A stretch of DNA of 64,000 bases from Holophagales bacterium (GCA_016714815.1 JADKBZ010000001.1:620001-684000), one strand, 5' to 3'. Counted from the first letter of the stretch, positions 36,983 through 46,827 are shown. Numbers and translations are program-made. The notes: generated by a model not told the origin, from the sequence alone.

Positions 36983-38391
36983 GGCCGCGAATCCAGCCAC
37001 CGGCTGAGGAAGTGGCTCGCGATCGCCACGCCGCCGTCGGGCCGGCGGCGCAGAAGGCCGAGGCGTTCCATCTCCAGGATTCGCCCGGCCGCGCCGGGCG
37101 CCCGGGCGGTGGCCTCGTCCCCCTCGGCCAGGCATCGCACGAGGTCGCGTTCGTCCTCGTCGAGAAGCGAGAGGTCGACGGCGAAGAGCCGCCGGAGCCC
37201 CGGGTCGGCCTCCAGCTCGGCGCGGGCCTCTGCGAGGTCGCCACGCTCGAGAACGCGCGCGGCGAGAGCCTGGAGCTGATATGGGTGGTTGCCGCACGCC
37301 GTGCGGATCCCTTCCACGGTCTCGTCGTCCAGCGCGGGGCGGATGCCGGGGCCGGGGTACGCCTGCCGGAGGAGGTCGCGCGCCTCGGCGTCGGTGAGAG
37401 GTCCGAGGTAGACCGGCGGCGTGAAGCCGTGCAGGAAAGGCGAGGTCTCGCCGTCCGGTTCCGCGAGCGCCCAGAGCCGGCGCGAAGCCGCGAGGACGGT
37501 GCGGATCCCCTCGCGGGACTGGAGCGCGCGGCGCAGCTTGCGCAGGACGGCCGGCTGGCGCTCGCGCAGCCGGAGCAGCTCCTCTGCCTCGTCGACGAGG
37601 AGGAGGAGCTTGAGTCCGCGGGCGCCGAGCATGCGGCGCAGGCGCCCGAGCGAGGTGAAGAAGTCGCCGGAGGGGACGTCTGCGGGAGCGATCCCCGCGG
37701 CCGAGAGGCGCGGGGCGGCGTCGAGGAGAGCTTCCGAAAGGTCCTCTTCCAGCTCGGCGGCGTCCTCGACCCCTTCGAGGTCGAGGACGAGCGGCATGTA
37801 GCCGCGCTGGGGAGCCGCGGCCGTCAGGTGCTCGACCTGGCGGAGGAGCGAGGTCTTGCCCACGGCCCGCGTCCCGACGATCCAGAGCGCGTCGCGCGGG
37901 CCGTCGAGGATCTCTGCGAGCTGCGAGTCCCGCCCGTAAAAGCGCTCGGCGCGCACCCATCCCCCGGCGGCGAAGGGCCTCGGTAAGGCCACCGCCGCCT
38001 GGCGTGCGTCCGCCCTTGCGGGGCGTTCGGGTGGCGCGGGCGGTGCGGCCACCTTCACCGTGGCGAGCAGGCGGTAGCCGCGCTTGGAGATCGTCTCGAT
38101 GTAGCGCGGCTGGCCGGCGAGGTCGCCGAGGGCGCGCCGGAGCTTCGCGATCGCCCGCGTGATGGCCCACTCGGTGATGAACTCGACCTTCCAGACGCCT
38201 TCGATGAGCTGGTCGCGGGAGACGACCTGCCCGGCGCGCCGGGCAAGGAAGACGAGGAGGTCCATCAGCCGCGGCTCGAGCTGCACGCTCGCGCCAGGGC
38301 GAGAGATCCGGTTCTGGTCGGGGTGGACGAGCCACTCCCCGAGCTCGAGGCTGCCGCCCTCGGCGGCGGGCTCGCGCTCGGAATGGGCCAT
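36979..38391 (-). CDS. Winged-helix (CadC/OmpR-type) regulator fused to a STAND-type ATPase
   Basis: The 470-residue protein starts with a Trans_reg_C winged helix (about residues 15-110): LELGEWLVHPDQNRISRPGA, MDLLVFLARRAGQVVSRDQL, ISKRGYRLLATV. A Pro-rich linker leads to an ATPase with ERFYGRDSQLAEIL, Walker A GTRAVGKTS near residue 171 and Walker B LLLLVDEAEELL. It is a cytoplasmic DNA-binding switch whose nucleotide state may gate promoter binding. The ATG at 38391 is chosen because the open frame before it lacks homology. It leads the three-gene operon and faces a TonB-dependent receptor gene, so it probably controls one or both. Confidence 0.85.
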   Translation of the reverse strand: MAHSEREPAAEGGSLELGEWLVHPDQNRISRPGASVQLEPRLMDLLVFLARRAGQVVSRDQLIEGVWKVEFITEWAITRAIAKLRRALGDLAGQPRYIETISKRGYRLLATVKVAAPPAPPERPARADARQAAVALPRPFAAGGWVRAERFYGRDSQLAEILDGPRDALWIVGTRAVGKTSLLRQVEHLTAAAPQRGYMPLVLDLEGVEDAAELEEDLSEALLDAAPRLSAAGIAPADVPSGDFFTSLGRLRRMLGARGLKLLLLVDEAEELLRLRERQPAVLRKLRRALQSREGIRTVLAASRRLWALAEPDGETSPFLHGFTPPVYLGPLTDAEARDLLRQAYPGPGIRPALDDETVEGIRTACGNHPYQLQALAARVLERGDLAEARAELEADPGLRRLFAVDLSLLDEDERDLVRCLAEGDEATARAPGAAGRILEMERLGLLRRRPDGGVAIASHFLSRWLDSRP

Positions 38392-38662
38392 CGGCGCGGA
38401 TTCTAGCCGTGCCGCGCGCGCGCCCCCGGCGGCGAGGATCCGCTCGGAGTGGTCCGGGGCCGGGAACGCGATGCGGTCCACCCCGCGAAGCTAGACCACC
38501 ACGGCAGCGGAAACGTGACCAATCGGGAACGGATTCGTGACCCTGTGCCGCATCGGCCGCCCGTCATCGAACGATCATCCGAACGTCCCCGAACCGTCCC
38601 GACCGCCCGCCCTCCGGTCCCTACCCTCGAGGCATCCGGGAGACGGAGCGAAAGGAGCCGAC
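38392..38662. promoter_or_regulatory. Divergent promoter space of the ATPase operon and TonB-dependent receptor
   Basis: A 271-bp non-coding stretch between two oppositely directed genes, one of them a DNA-binding regulator. AAAGGAG before the receptor ATG is the only clear signal. I found no strong dyad, so the operator cannot be pointed out. Confidence 0.45.
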
Positions 38663-41044
38663 ATGCGGGGCATCTGGGTTCTTCTGGGGATGATCGCGAT
38701 CGGGGGGGCGAGCGCAGCGGTGGCGGACGCGCCCGCACGCCCCTGCTGGCCGCTGCGTGGGCAGGTCGTCGAGGTCGAAGGCGGCGGGGCCGTCGCCGAC
38801 GCCGAGGTCGCCGTTCAGGGCGGTCCGAACGGCCGCACGGGCGAGGACGGACGATTCGAGCTCTGCGTCGTCGGGGAGCCGCCCCTCACCCTGACCGTGC
38901 GCCGTCCAGGGCAGAAGGGGTCACGCCTCATCGAGGTGGTGAGCCGGCCCGCCGAGGAGCTGTCGATACGGCTCGAGACCGAGCTGGCCGGCCGCTTCGC
39001 CGACGAGGTCACGGTGGTCGCGCCCGAAGAGCGGCGGATCGAGCCGGCTCGCGAGGTCCCCGTCGAGGCGGTCACCACGACACCCGGAGCGGGCGAGGAC
39101 GTCCTGCAGACGATCGGCGCGCTGCCCGGCGTGACCAGTGTCGACGACTGGAGCTCGCGGCTCTACGTCCGCGGCGGCCGGCCGGACCAGAACGGCATCT
39201 TCCTGGACGGAATTCCGATCTTCGACCCCTACCGGATGTTCGGGCTGACGAGCCTCTTCAACCCAGACACGGTCGGTGCGATCTCCTTCCTGCCGGGCGG
39301 CTTCGACGTCCGCTACGGAGACCGGCTGTCGGCCGTCGTCGCGGTCGAGAACCGGGACGGGCGGCTGGACCGCGCCCTCGCCGGAACGGCGAGCATCGCG
39401 CTGACCCACGCGAACCTCGTGGCCGAGGGCCGGCTCCTCGAGAAGACCCCGTCGAGCTTCCTCGTCTCGGCTCGACGTACCTACTACGACCTCGCGATGA
39501 AGGGCTCCGGGGACTCCCGGTCCAGCTACCCGAGCTTCGTCGACGGCCAGGCGCGGCTGGCGATCGAGCCGGCGCCGGGCCACCGGCTCTCGCTCACCCT
39601 GCTCGGCTACGACGAGGGGACGGACTTCGCCGAGGAAGAGGAGTCGGACTTCGGCGAGGTCGACGACCGGGTCGAGGTTCTCGACGACCAGAAGGGCTTC
39701 GTCGCCGGACTGAACGGCAAGCACCAGCTCGGCGAGCATTTCCGGCTCGACTACGTTCTCGCGGCGACCCGCAACCAGCAGTCTTCCGACATCTTCTTCA
39801 GCCAAGGGGAGACCGGCTTCGAGACGACGTACGTGCAGGCCCTGACCGCGGACCTCCTCTCGCTGCGCGCACAGTCCGAGCTCGACCTCGGTCCCCACAC
39901 GCTGATGGCGGGCTTCGAGACGGCCGTCAGCTCCAACGACGTGCAGTTCAAGCTCGCGACCGACGACCCGCGGGTCGAGGTGCCCCCGTCGCTCCGCGAT
40001 TTCGCCGAGACCGAGGACTTCCACAGGCAGGCGGCGTTCGTCCAGGACACCTTCCGGCTGACGCCGACCCTCGCCCTGAAGGCCGGCCTTCGGTGGGATC
40101 GCTCGACCCTGGCCGACACGAGCAGCGTCAGCCCGCGGGCGTCGATGCGCTGGCGGCCGAGCCCGAAATGGGAGCTTCGCGGCGCCTGGGGTCGCTACAC
40201 GCAGTCTCCGAGCTACGAGGCCCTCCAGGGCGACGGCTACTTCCTGGACCTCCGCGGCATCAAGGACCTCCACCTGGCGCCCGAGCGCGCCGAGCACTGG
40301 CTGCTCGACGCCACCCACACCCTCGCCGGCGGCCTCCGGATCGGTCTCGACCTCTACCACAAGGAGCTCGACGACATCCTCCAGTCGGGCGAGGAGCTCG
40401 AGGAGGTGCTCGTCCTGGCCGAGGACGGCTCGGTGCGGAAGACGGCGATCACCCGCCCCACCTTTCTGCCCGAGAACGCCCGCCGCGGCTACGCCCGCGG
40501 TGCCGAGCTCGTCGTCACGCTCCTCGAGCGCCCGTCGCGGCCGTACTACGGAATGGTCAGCTACACGTTCGGGCAGGCCCGGACGAGGGACGACGAGGCC
40601 TGGCGCCCGGAGCCGTGGGACCGGCGTCACACGCTCTCTCTCGTCGGGGGATGGCGATTCCACCCCCGCTGGGAGCTCGGCCTGCGCTGGCGCTACGCCA
40701 GCGGCTTCCCGACCACTCCCGTCACGCGAGTGCTGAATGTGGTCGAGGACGTCGATGGCGACGGGGTCTACGACCCAGGCCAGGGCGACTTCACGACCTG
40801 GCAGCGAGACGATCCGCCGGAGGTGGAAGGTTCCGCCAACCTGCCGGCCTACCACCGGCTCGACCTGCGCCTCGAGTACTCGCCGCCCGCCAGGGGCGTT
40901 CGCTGGACCTTCTACCTCGACGTGATCAACGCCTACGGCCGCGAGAACGTGGTGGACTGGATCTACAACGCCGACTACACCGAGCGAAAGGCGCAGGAGG
41001 GAATGCCGATCCTCCCGTCGGTCGGGGTCCGCCTTCAGTTCTGA
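38663..41044 (+). CDS. TonB-dependent outer-membrane receptor
   Basis: The 793-residue protein has a signal peptide and a carboxypeptidase-regulatory-like domain (about residues 28-105: LRGQVVEVEGGGAVADAEVA). A TonB-box-like DEVTVVAPEE, a plug domain (DVLQTIGALPGVTS, LYVRGGRPDQNGIFLDG) and a 22-strand-type barrel ending VGVRLQF follow. It imports a ligand through the outer membrane using TonB energy, or acts in surface display; the substrate is not evident. The ATG at 38663 with AAAGGAG before it is preferred over the longer frame. It stands alone on the plus strand, divergent from the wHTH-ATPase. Confidence 0.9.
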   Translation: MRGIWVLLGMIAIGGASAAVADAPARPCWPLRGQVVEVEGGGAVADAEVAVQGGPNGRTGEDGRFELCVVGEPPLTLTVRRPGQKGSRLIEVVSRPAEELSIRLETELAGRFADEVTVVAPEERRIEPAREVPVEAVTTTPGAGEDVLQTIGALPGVTSVDDWSSRLYVRGGRPDQNGIFLDGIPIFDPYRMFGLTSLFNPDTVGAISFLPGGFDVRYGDRLSAVVAVENRDGRLDRALAGTASIALTHANLVAEGRLLEKTPSSFLVSARRTYYDLAMKGSGDSRSSYPSFVDGQARLAIEPAPGHRLSLTLLGYDEGTDFAEEEESDFGEVDDRVEVLDDQKGFVAGLNGKHQLGEHFRLDYVLAATRNQQSSDIFFSQGETGFETTYVQALTADLLSLRAQSELDLGPHTLMAGFETAVSSNDVQFKLATDDPRVEVPPSLRDFAETEDFHRQAAFVQDTFRLTPTLALKAGLRWDRSTLADTSSVSPRASMRWRPSPKWELRGAWGRYTQSPSYEALQGDGYFLDLRGIKDLHLAPERAEHWLLDATHTLAGGLRIGLDLYHKELDDILQSGEELEEVLVLAEDGSVRKTAITRPTFLPENARRGYARGAELVVTLLERPSRPYYGMVSYTFGQARTRDDEAWRPEPWDRRHTLSLVGGWRFHPRWELGLRWRYASGFPTTPVTRVLNVVEDVDGDGVYDPGQGDFTTWQRDDPPEVEGSANLPAYHRLDLRLEYSPPARGVRWTFYLDVINAYGRENVVDWIYNADYTERKAQEGMPILPSVGVRLQF

Positions 41045-41102
41045 CGGGCAGAAAGGGGAAAGCGGAGACGATCACCCTTTCGCGGCCAGGCGGGAGCCGC
41101 AC

Positions 41103-42383
41103 CTACAAGGCCCGGGCCGCTTTCTCCAGCTGCTTCAACCTGCTGGCCAGCAGCTCCTGCTCCCGCAGGTTCTTCGTCATCGTGATGGCGCGTTGGAGCT
41201 CCTCCCGTGCCTCGGAGAGCCTGCCCGCCTTCATCAGCAGGTCTGCGTGGACGCTCGGAAAGAGATGGTAGCCGGCGAGCGCGGAGCCACCTGCGAGGGT
41301 GGCGGCCGCGTCGAGTGCGTCGAGCCCTGCGGCCGGGCCCTGGGCCATGCCGACGGCGACGGCGCGATTGAGCGCCACGATCGGAGACGGGTTGATTCGC
41401 AGCAGGGCGTCGTAGAGAAGGACGATACCGTCCCAGTCCGTCTCCTCGGCGGTGCGGGCGCGCATGTGGCACGCGGCGATGGCGGCCTGCAACGCGTAGG
41501 GTCTCGCGCCGCCGCCGAGCCCCTGCGCCCGCTGGAGCGCGGTCATTCCTCGCTGGACCTGCGCCTCGTCCCAGAGGGAGCGGTCCTGGTCCGGGAGCAG
41601 GACGGCCTCGCCGTTCCTGCCGCGGCGCGCTGCGCTGCGTGAGGACTGCAGCTCCATCAACGCCACGAGCGCATGAACCTCCGGCTCGCCGGGGAGAAGC
41701 TGCGCCAGCAGGCGCCCCAGGCGCAGCGCTTCTTCGGAGAGAGCCGCCCGCGTCCATTCCTCGCCCGAGGTCGCGGTATACCCCTCGTTGAAGATGAGGT
41801 AGGTCACGAGGAGAACGGACTCGACCCGGCGAAGCAGCTCGTCCCCGCTCGGCGTCTCGAAGGGAACGCGGGCCTCCGAGAGGGTCTTCTTGGCGCGGGA
41901 GATCCGCTGGCCGAGAGTCTTCTCCGGCACGAGAAACGCACGGGCGATCTCCGCCGTGGTCAGGCCGCCGACGAGGCGCAACGTGAGCGCGATCCGTCCC
42001 TCCATCGCGAGCACGGGATGGCACGCGGTGAAGACGAGCCGCAGCACGTCGTCGTCGATCACCTGATCCAGCGAACGCTCCAAGGCGTCTCCAAGCCGAT
42101 CCTGCTGCCACTCCAGGTCGCGGGAGATCTCCTCGTGCTTCTGCACGAGCATCCGGCCGCGCCGGAGCGAATCGATCGCGCGCCGCTTCGCCGCCGTCAT
42201 CAGCCATGCCCCGGGTTTGTCGGGGATGCCTTCCTCGGGCCAGACCTCGAGGGCCGTCACGAGCGCATCCTGTGCCAGCTCTTCGGCGATGCCGACGTCG
42301 CGGGTGACGCGAGCGATGGCGGCGATGAGGCGTGTGGACTCGGTCTTCCACACGGCCTCGATCGCCCCGTGAACCTCGCTCAT
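41103..42383 (-). CDS. ECF42-type RNA polymerase sigma factor with C-terminal TPR-like extension
   Basis: The 426-residue protein has sigma region 2 (LIAAIARVTRDVGIAEELAQ, DALVTALEVWPEEGIP, KRRAIDSLRRGRML) and region 4 (LTLRLVGGLTTAEIARAFLV, TLGQRISRAKKTL). A long C-terminal helical domain (about residues 190-426, NEGYTATSGEEWTRAALSEEA) follows. This build defines the ECF42 group, whose extension replaces an anti-sigma factor in control. It lies 120 bp after a YCII/DGPF gene, its standard partner. It should direct RNA polymerase to that gene and perhaps its own. Confidence 0.9.
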   Translation of the reverse strand: MSEVHGAIEAVWKTESTRLIAAIARVTRDVGIAEELAQDALVTALEVWPEEGIPDKPGAWLMTAAKRRAIDSLRRGRMLVQKHEEISRDLEWQQDRLGDALERSLDQVIDDDVLRLVFTACHPVLAMEGRIALTLRLVGGLTTAEIARAFLVPEKTLGQRISRAKKTLSEARVPFETPSGDELLRRVESVLLVTYLIFNEGYTATSGEEWTRAALSEEALRLGRLLAQLLPGEPEVHALVALMELQSSRSAARRGRNGEAVLLPDQDRSLWDEAQVQRGMTALQRAQGLGGGARPYALQAAIAACHMRARTAEETDWDGIVLLYDALLRINPSPIVALNRAVAVGMAQGPAAGLDALDAAATLAGGSALAGYHLFPSVHADLLMKAGRLSEAREELQRAITMTKNLREQELLASRLKQLEKAARAL

Positions 42384-42503
42384 CCGTCCGAGCTTACCGG
42401 GTCAGTCGCCCGAGCCCTTCCGCCGCCCTCTGGACGTCCTCCGGAAAGCCAGATCTCCCGCGAATCCCTGCCTGGGAGCTCCAGCCCGCCGCGCGGCTTC
42501 TAG

Positions 42504-42851
42504 CTAGTCGGCTGCCGGGTTGAAGAAGATCTCCCGTACTTCGACCTGCCCCCGCATCGCGGCGACGCCCTTGCGCGCCCAGGCCACCGCCTCGTCCATG
42601 TCGGCGCACTCCAGGATCCAGAAACCGCCGATGTGCTCCTTGGTCTCGAGATACGGCCCGTCGGTGACGAGGACTCCGCCGTCGGCCTGCGGTCGCAGCG
42701 ACTTCGTGGAGCCGAGGCCGCAGGCGAACTTCCGGACGCCGGCGGCAATCATCTCCTTGTTGAGCGCGTGGATCTCGCGGCCGACCGCTTCGTCCATCTG
42801 GGAAGGGTCGAAATCGTCGGGGAGGTAACCGGCAACGAGGAACTGCGGCAT
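42504..42851 (-). CDS. YCII/DGPF-domain small protein
   Basis: The 115-residue protein matches the YCII-related family: PQFLVAGYLPDDFDPSQMDE, GGVLVTDGPYLETKEHIGGF and WILECADMDEAVAWARKG. The DGPY/DGPF turn and the following helix are the family hallmark. These ferredoxin-like proteins occur next to ECF42-type sigma genes; their biochemical job is not established. The ATG at 42851 starts the conserved MPQFLV; the frame upstream is not conserved. It precedes the sigma gene in the same direction, so the pair may share a promoter. Confidence 0.88.
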   Translation of the reverse strand: MPQFLVAGYLPDDFDPSQMDEAVGREIHALNKEMIAAGVRKFACGLGSTKSLRPQADGGVLVTDGPYLETKEHIGGFWILECADMDEAVAWARKGVAAMRGQVEVREIFFNPAAD

Positions 42852-43265
42852 CGTCTTCTCCTGTACTTCAGGCGGAGCTCTCTGCCCGGCCTTCACTCCT
42901 ACGACGAACGGCGAGGCCGGAATTCTACAAGCCGTCGAAGAAGGACCATTTCCGGGTCAGTTCGATTCCTGGAGTGCGTGCGTGTCGCGGAGCCGCCTCG
43001 AGGGCGGTCCGCGATCAGACCCAACGCGGGCCTGAATGCTCGCTCGTTTCCCGCTGTGCCCGTCGACATGCGCTTCAAAGCGAGGTCATGCCTGATCTCG
43101 CCGCCCTTCCTTCTGGCCGCCGCTTGGCGCAGCGCAGCAATTGATGTTGCGGCGCGGCATCCCTTCCGCGAAACTCGGGCGTTTTCAATTCGCTCGACCG
43201 CCCCCTGGGTGCCCGGTACCCGCGAACGGCAACATCCCTTCGTGACGGTTTCAGGGAGGCTCCTC
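42852..43265. other. Intergenic region upstream of the FG-GAP protein
   Basis: A 414-bp stretch between divergent genes. It is less GC-rich than its surroundings, especially 43130-43200, and must carry promoters for both sides. Frames across it show no family resemblance. GGGAGGCTCC before the ATG at 43266 is the only translation signal I can support. Confidence 0.5.
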
Positions 43266-46200
43266 ATGGCATGCCCCGACCGCTCTCTCGCTCTTTCGTC
43301 TCTGCTCATCGCCTCGCTCTCCGTGGTCGCGTTGGCGCCCGACGCACGTGCCGCGACACTCAGCTTCGCCCCAGCCGTGACCTACGCCACGGGTGGGACC
43401 GGGGGTGACGAGCCCCGCTCGGTCGCAGTGGGAGATTTCAACGGCGACGGCAGACCGGACATCGTCCACACGAGCTTCTACACCGGAGTGCGCGTGCGGT
43501 TGAACGACGGCACCGGCGCCTTCCCCACCAGCACCACCTACACAGCTGGGTCCGAGCCCAACGCGGTAGCGGTCGGGGATCTCAACGGCGACGTCCTGCT
43601 CGACCTCGCCGTCGCGAACAGGAGCGGCTCCTCCGTGAGCGTGCTGCTGGGCAATGGCGACGGCACGTTCGTTGCCGCCGTCACCTTCTCGACCGGCGCC
43701 CTTGGAAGCAATCCCTACTCGGTGGCGATCGGTGACCTCAACGCCGACGGCAAGGCCGACCTCGCCGTCGCGAACGTCGGCACCGACAACGTCGCCGTCC
43801 TGCTCAACACCGCCGCCACCGGGGCGGCGGTCCCGAGCTTCGCGGCCCACGTCGACTTCGCCGCCGGGGATGGGCCCTTCTCCGTGGCGATCGGCGACCT
43901 CAGCGGCGACGGAAGACCCGACCTCGTCTCGGCAAACGAGTACAACGACAGTGTCTCGGTCCTGGTCAACACGACCGCTTCCGGAGCTGCCGTGCCCTCC
44001 TTCGCCGCTCACGTCGACTATGCCGCCGCCGATGGCCCCCTTTCCGTGGCGCTGGGGCTTCTCAACGCCGACGGCAACCTCGACCTCGCTGCCGCGAACA
44101 TCTTCGCCGGCAGGAACGTGAGCGTCCTGATCGGCAACGGCGACGGCACCCTCGCCGCAGCCACGAACACCCCCTTGCCGGCCGTGGCCGGCAGCCCCTA
44201 CGCGGTCAAGACGGGGGACTTCGACGGCGACGGCAGGCTCGACCTGGCAACGGCGAACTTCAACGGCCCGAGCGCGAGCGTGCTCCTGGGCGATGGCAGC
44301 GGCACCTTCTCCGTCGGCGGTACCTACGCCACGGGCAGCAGTCCCTACTCGGTGGCAGCAGGAGACTTCAACGGGGACGGCAAGCTCGACCTCGTGACCT
44401 CGAACTTCTTCGGCACCATCGACGGGAGACCGAGCCTCAGCGTCCTCCTGAACACCTCCGCGTCGGCCCCGACCATCGCCAAGGTCTTTGCGCCGGGCAC
44501 GGTCGCCCAGTGGCAGCCGTCGACCCTCACCTTCACGCTCGTGAACCCCAATCCGACGCTCGCACTGACGGGCGTCGCGTTTACCGACAACCTCCCGAGC
44601 AACCTGGTCGTCGCGAGCCCGCCCAGTGTGACGAACACCTGCGGAGGCATCACCTCCGCGACGGCCGGAAGCAGCGCGATCAGCCTGGCGGCCGGCACGC
44701 TGGCTGCGGGCGCGACCTGCACGATCGGGGTCCACGTCTCCAGTGTGGTGGCGGGCATCTACAACAACACGACCGGCCCGATCTCCGCGAGCGAGACCGG
44801 TGCGGGGACCACCAGCAACACGGCAACTCTGGTCGTCGTGGGGCCGCCGGCGGTCGCCAAGGTCTTTGGTGCGGCCTCGATCCCGCTGAGCGGCTCGACG
44901 TCACTGAGCTTCACGATCAACAACCCCAACACCTCGACCGGGCTGACCGGCATCGGCTTCACCGACGTCCTTCCCGCGGGCATGGTGGTGGCGACGCCGA
45001 ACGGACTGTCGGGTTCCTGCGGCGGCGGGGCGATCGCCGCCGTGAGCGGGTCGTCCAGCGTGAGCCTGACGGGCGCCACGCTGGCCGCCTCGAGCACGTG
45101 CGCCCTCTCGGTCCACGTCGTAGGTACGAGTCCCGGCGTCAAGAACAACAGCGTCACCGTCAGCTCGACCGAGGGCGGCACCGGCAACACCTCGACCACG
45201 AGCCTGACTGTCGCCACCCCGCCTGCTGTCACTAAGGCATTCGGAGCGGCCTCGATCCCGTTAAACGGCAGCACCTCGCTGAGCGTCACCATCAGCAACC
45301 CGAACGCGGCGATCGCCTTCACCGGCCTGGCCTTCAACGACATCTTCCCTGCGGGGATGGTGGTGGCGGCGACACCCAACCTCTCCAACACCTGCGGCGG
45401 AACGCCCACGGCGGTAGCTGGAGCAGCCTCGGTCAGTCTTTCGGCCGGCACCCTCGCCGCGAGCGCCACCTGCTCGGTGTCGCTGGACATCCAGGGCATC
45501 TCGGCGGGTGTGAAAACCAATAGCGCGTTCGCCAGCTCAACCGAGGGCGGCACGGGCACGGCGGCCTCGGCCAGCCTGACCGTGGGAGCGGCACCCGGCA
45601 TCACGAAGGCCTTCGGCGCCGCGTCGATCGCTCTCGACGGCTCGACCAGCCTCTCCTTCACGATCACGAACCCGAACACCGCTCTGGCTCTCAGCAACGT
45701 CTCCTTCACCGACACGCTACCGGCGGGCCTCGTGATCTCGACTCCGAACGGGATCACAGGGAGCTGCGGCGGCGGGACGATCACGGCCACGGCCGGCGCC
45801 TCGTCCCTGAGCCTCTCGGGCGGAACCGTTGTCAGCCTCGGCTCGTGCACCTTCGCGGCCAACGTGACGGGATCCACCGCTGGGACGAAGAACAACACGA
45901 CCGGACCGATCTCCTCGACCGAGAGCGGGCCGGGAGGCACGAGCAACACGACGAGCCTCGTCGTCGTCGCGCCGCCGACCTTCGCGCAGGCGTTCGGCGC
46001 GGCGACGATTCCGCTGAATGCCACGACCACACTGACCTTCGACCTCGGCAACCCGAACGCAGGCACGATGCTCACCGGAATCGGCTTCACCGAGACCCTC
46101 CCCACGGGCCTCGCGGTCGCTTCTGGAACGACCGGGGTGTGCGGCGGAACAGTCAGCACGACCTCGCCCGGCACGATCGCCCTGGCCGGCGCGACCCTGG

Positions 46201-46817
46201 CGCCCTCGGGCACCTGCACCCTCGCGGTCACCGTGACGGGTGTCGTCGCGGGTGCGCAGAATGCCACCAGCGGCAACGTGGCCTCGGTGGAAGGTGGGCT
46301 TGGTGGCGCGGCCAACGCCTCCGTGATCGTCATGGCCCCGCCCACGCTCAGCAAGACCTTCGGGTCGACGATCGTCCCACCGGGAGGGACGACGACGCTG
46401 ATCTTTACCCTGGCAAATCCGGCACCCAACACGTTGCCCATCACCGGGCTCGCTTTCACCGACACGTTCCCGGCTGGCATGCTCGTCGCGACGCCGAGCG
46501 GTCTCGCGGGATCGTGCGACGGCGGAACGATCACGGCCGCCCCAGGCTCGGGAGTCGTCTCGCTGTCGGGGGCCACGCTTTCGGCGGGCGGAGCCTGCAC
46601 CTTCACGATCAACGTCGTGGTGACTGGCGTCGGCGTCGTGACCAACACGACGGGCCCGGTGGCCTCGAGCGAGGGGGGCTCGGGCGGCTCGGCCAGCGCC
46701 TCGATTACGGTCGGGGAAGTGTCCGTTCCAACGCTCGCTGCGGCCGGGCTCGCGCTCTTCGGCATGCTCGTGGCACTGCTGGGCCTGGCGGCGATTCGAG
46801 GGAGGCTGCTCGGCTAG
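43266..46817 (+). CDS. Large surface protein: FG-GAP repeats, six tandem beta-repeats, IPTL-CTERM-like anchor
   Basis: The 1183-residue exported protein has three zones. After the signal peptide come about seven FG-GAP/VCBS repeats with calcium-type loops (VAVGDFNGDGRPDIVH, VAIGDLNADGKADLAVAN). Next are six copies of a repeat of about 125 residues covering 44460-46710, each with a pattern like FGAASIPLNGSTSLSFTI, FTDTLPAG and TEGGTG. It ends VPTLAAAGLALFGMLVALLG plus an RGR cluster, a sorting tail like IPTL-CTERM (motif, membrane helix, basic end). It is probably displayed on the cell surface or exopolymer, as an adhesin-like protein. The ATG at 43266 begins the signal peptide; the open frame continues upstream without homology. 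Confidence 0.83.
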   Translation: MACPDRSLALSSLLIASLSVVALAPDARAATLSFAPAVTYATGGTGGDEPRSVAVGDFNGDGRPDIVHTSFYTGVRVRLNDGTGAFPTSTTYTAGSEPNAVAVGDLNGDVLLDLAVANRSGSSVSVLLGNGDGTFVAAVTFSTGALGSNPYSVAIGDLNADGKADLAVANVGTDNVAVLLNTAATGAAVPSFAAHVDFAAGDGPFSVAIGDLSGDGRPDLVSANEYNDSVSVLVNTTASGAAVPSFAAHVDYAAADGPLSVALGLLNADGNLDLAAANIFAGRNVSVLIGNGDGTLAAATNTPLPAVAGSPYAVKTGDFDGDGRLDLATANFNGPSASVLLGDGSGTFSVGGTYATGSSPYSVAAGDFNGDGKLDLVTSNFFGTIDGRPSLSVLLNTSASAPTIAKVFAPGTVAQWQPSTLTFTLVNPNPTLALTGVAFTDNLPSNLVVASPPSVTNTCGGITSATAGSSAISLAAGTLAAGATCTIGVHVSSVVAGIYNNTTGPISASETGAGTTSNTATLVVVGPPAVAKVFGAASIPLSGSTSLSFTINNPNTSTGLTGIGFTDVLPAGMVVATPNGLSGSCGGGAIAAVSGSSSVSLTGATLAASSTCALSVHVVGTSPGVKNNSVTVSSTEGGTGNTSTTSLTVATPPAVTKAFGAASIPLNGSTSLSVTISNPNAAIAFTGLAFNDIFPAGMVVAATPNLSNTCGGTPTAVAGAASVSLSAGTLAASATCSVSLDIQGISAGVKTNSAFASSTEGGTGTAASASLTVGAAPGITKAFGAASIALDGSTSLSFTITNPNTALALSNVSFTDTLPAGLVISTPNGITGSCGGGTITATAGASSLSLSGGTVVSLGSCTFAANVTGSTAGTKNNTTGPISSTESGPGGTSNTTSLVVVAPPTFAQAFGAATIPLNATTTLTFDLGNPNAGTMLTGIGFTETLPTGLAVASGTTGVCGGTVSTTSPGTIALAGATLAPSGTCTLAVTVTGVVAGAQNATSGNVASVEGGLGGAANASVIVMAPPTLSKTFGSTIVPPGGTTTLIFTLANPAPNTLPITGLAFTDTFPAGMLVATPSGLAGSCDGGTITAAPGSGVVSLSGATLSAGGACTFTINVVVTGVGVVTNTTGPVASSEGGSGGSASASITVGEVSVPTLAAAGLALFGMLVALLGLAAIRGRLLG

Positions 46818-46827
46818 CCCGGATCCC

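Noticed and set aside
34649..37279. 876-codon plus-strand frame opposite the ATPase operon
   Set aside because: Antisense to well-supported ATPase and TPR genes; composition is typical of a reverse-frame shadow.
44759..46765. 668-codon minus-strand frame opposite the repeat protein
   Set aside because: It arises from repeated high-GC sense codons of the 125-residue repeats; no start signal or known domain.
43266..46817. The six 372-381-bp repeats considered as a mobile or non-coding repeat array
   Set aside because: The frame is open throughout and repeat borders follow protein domains, so they are coding repeats.
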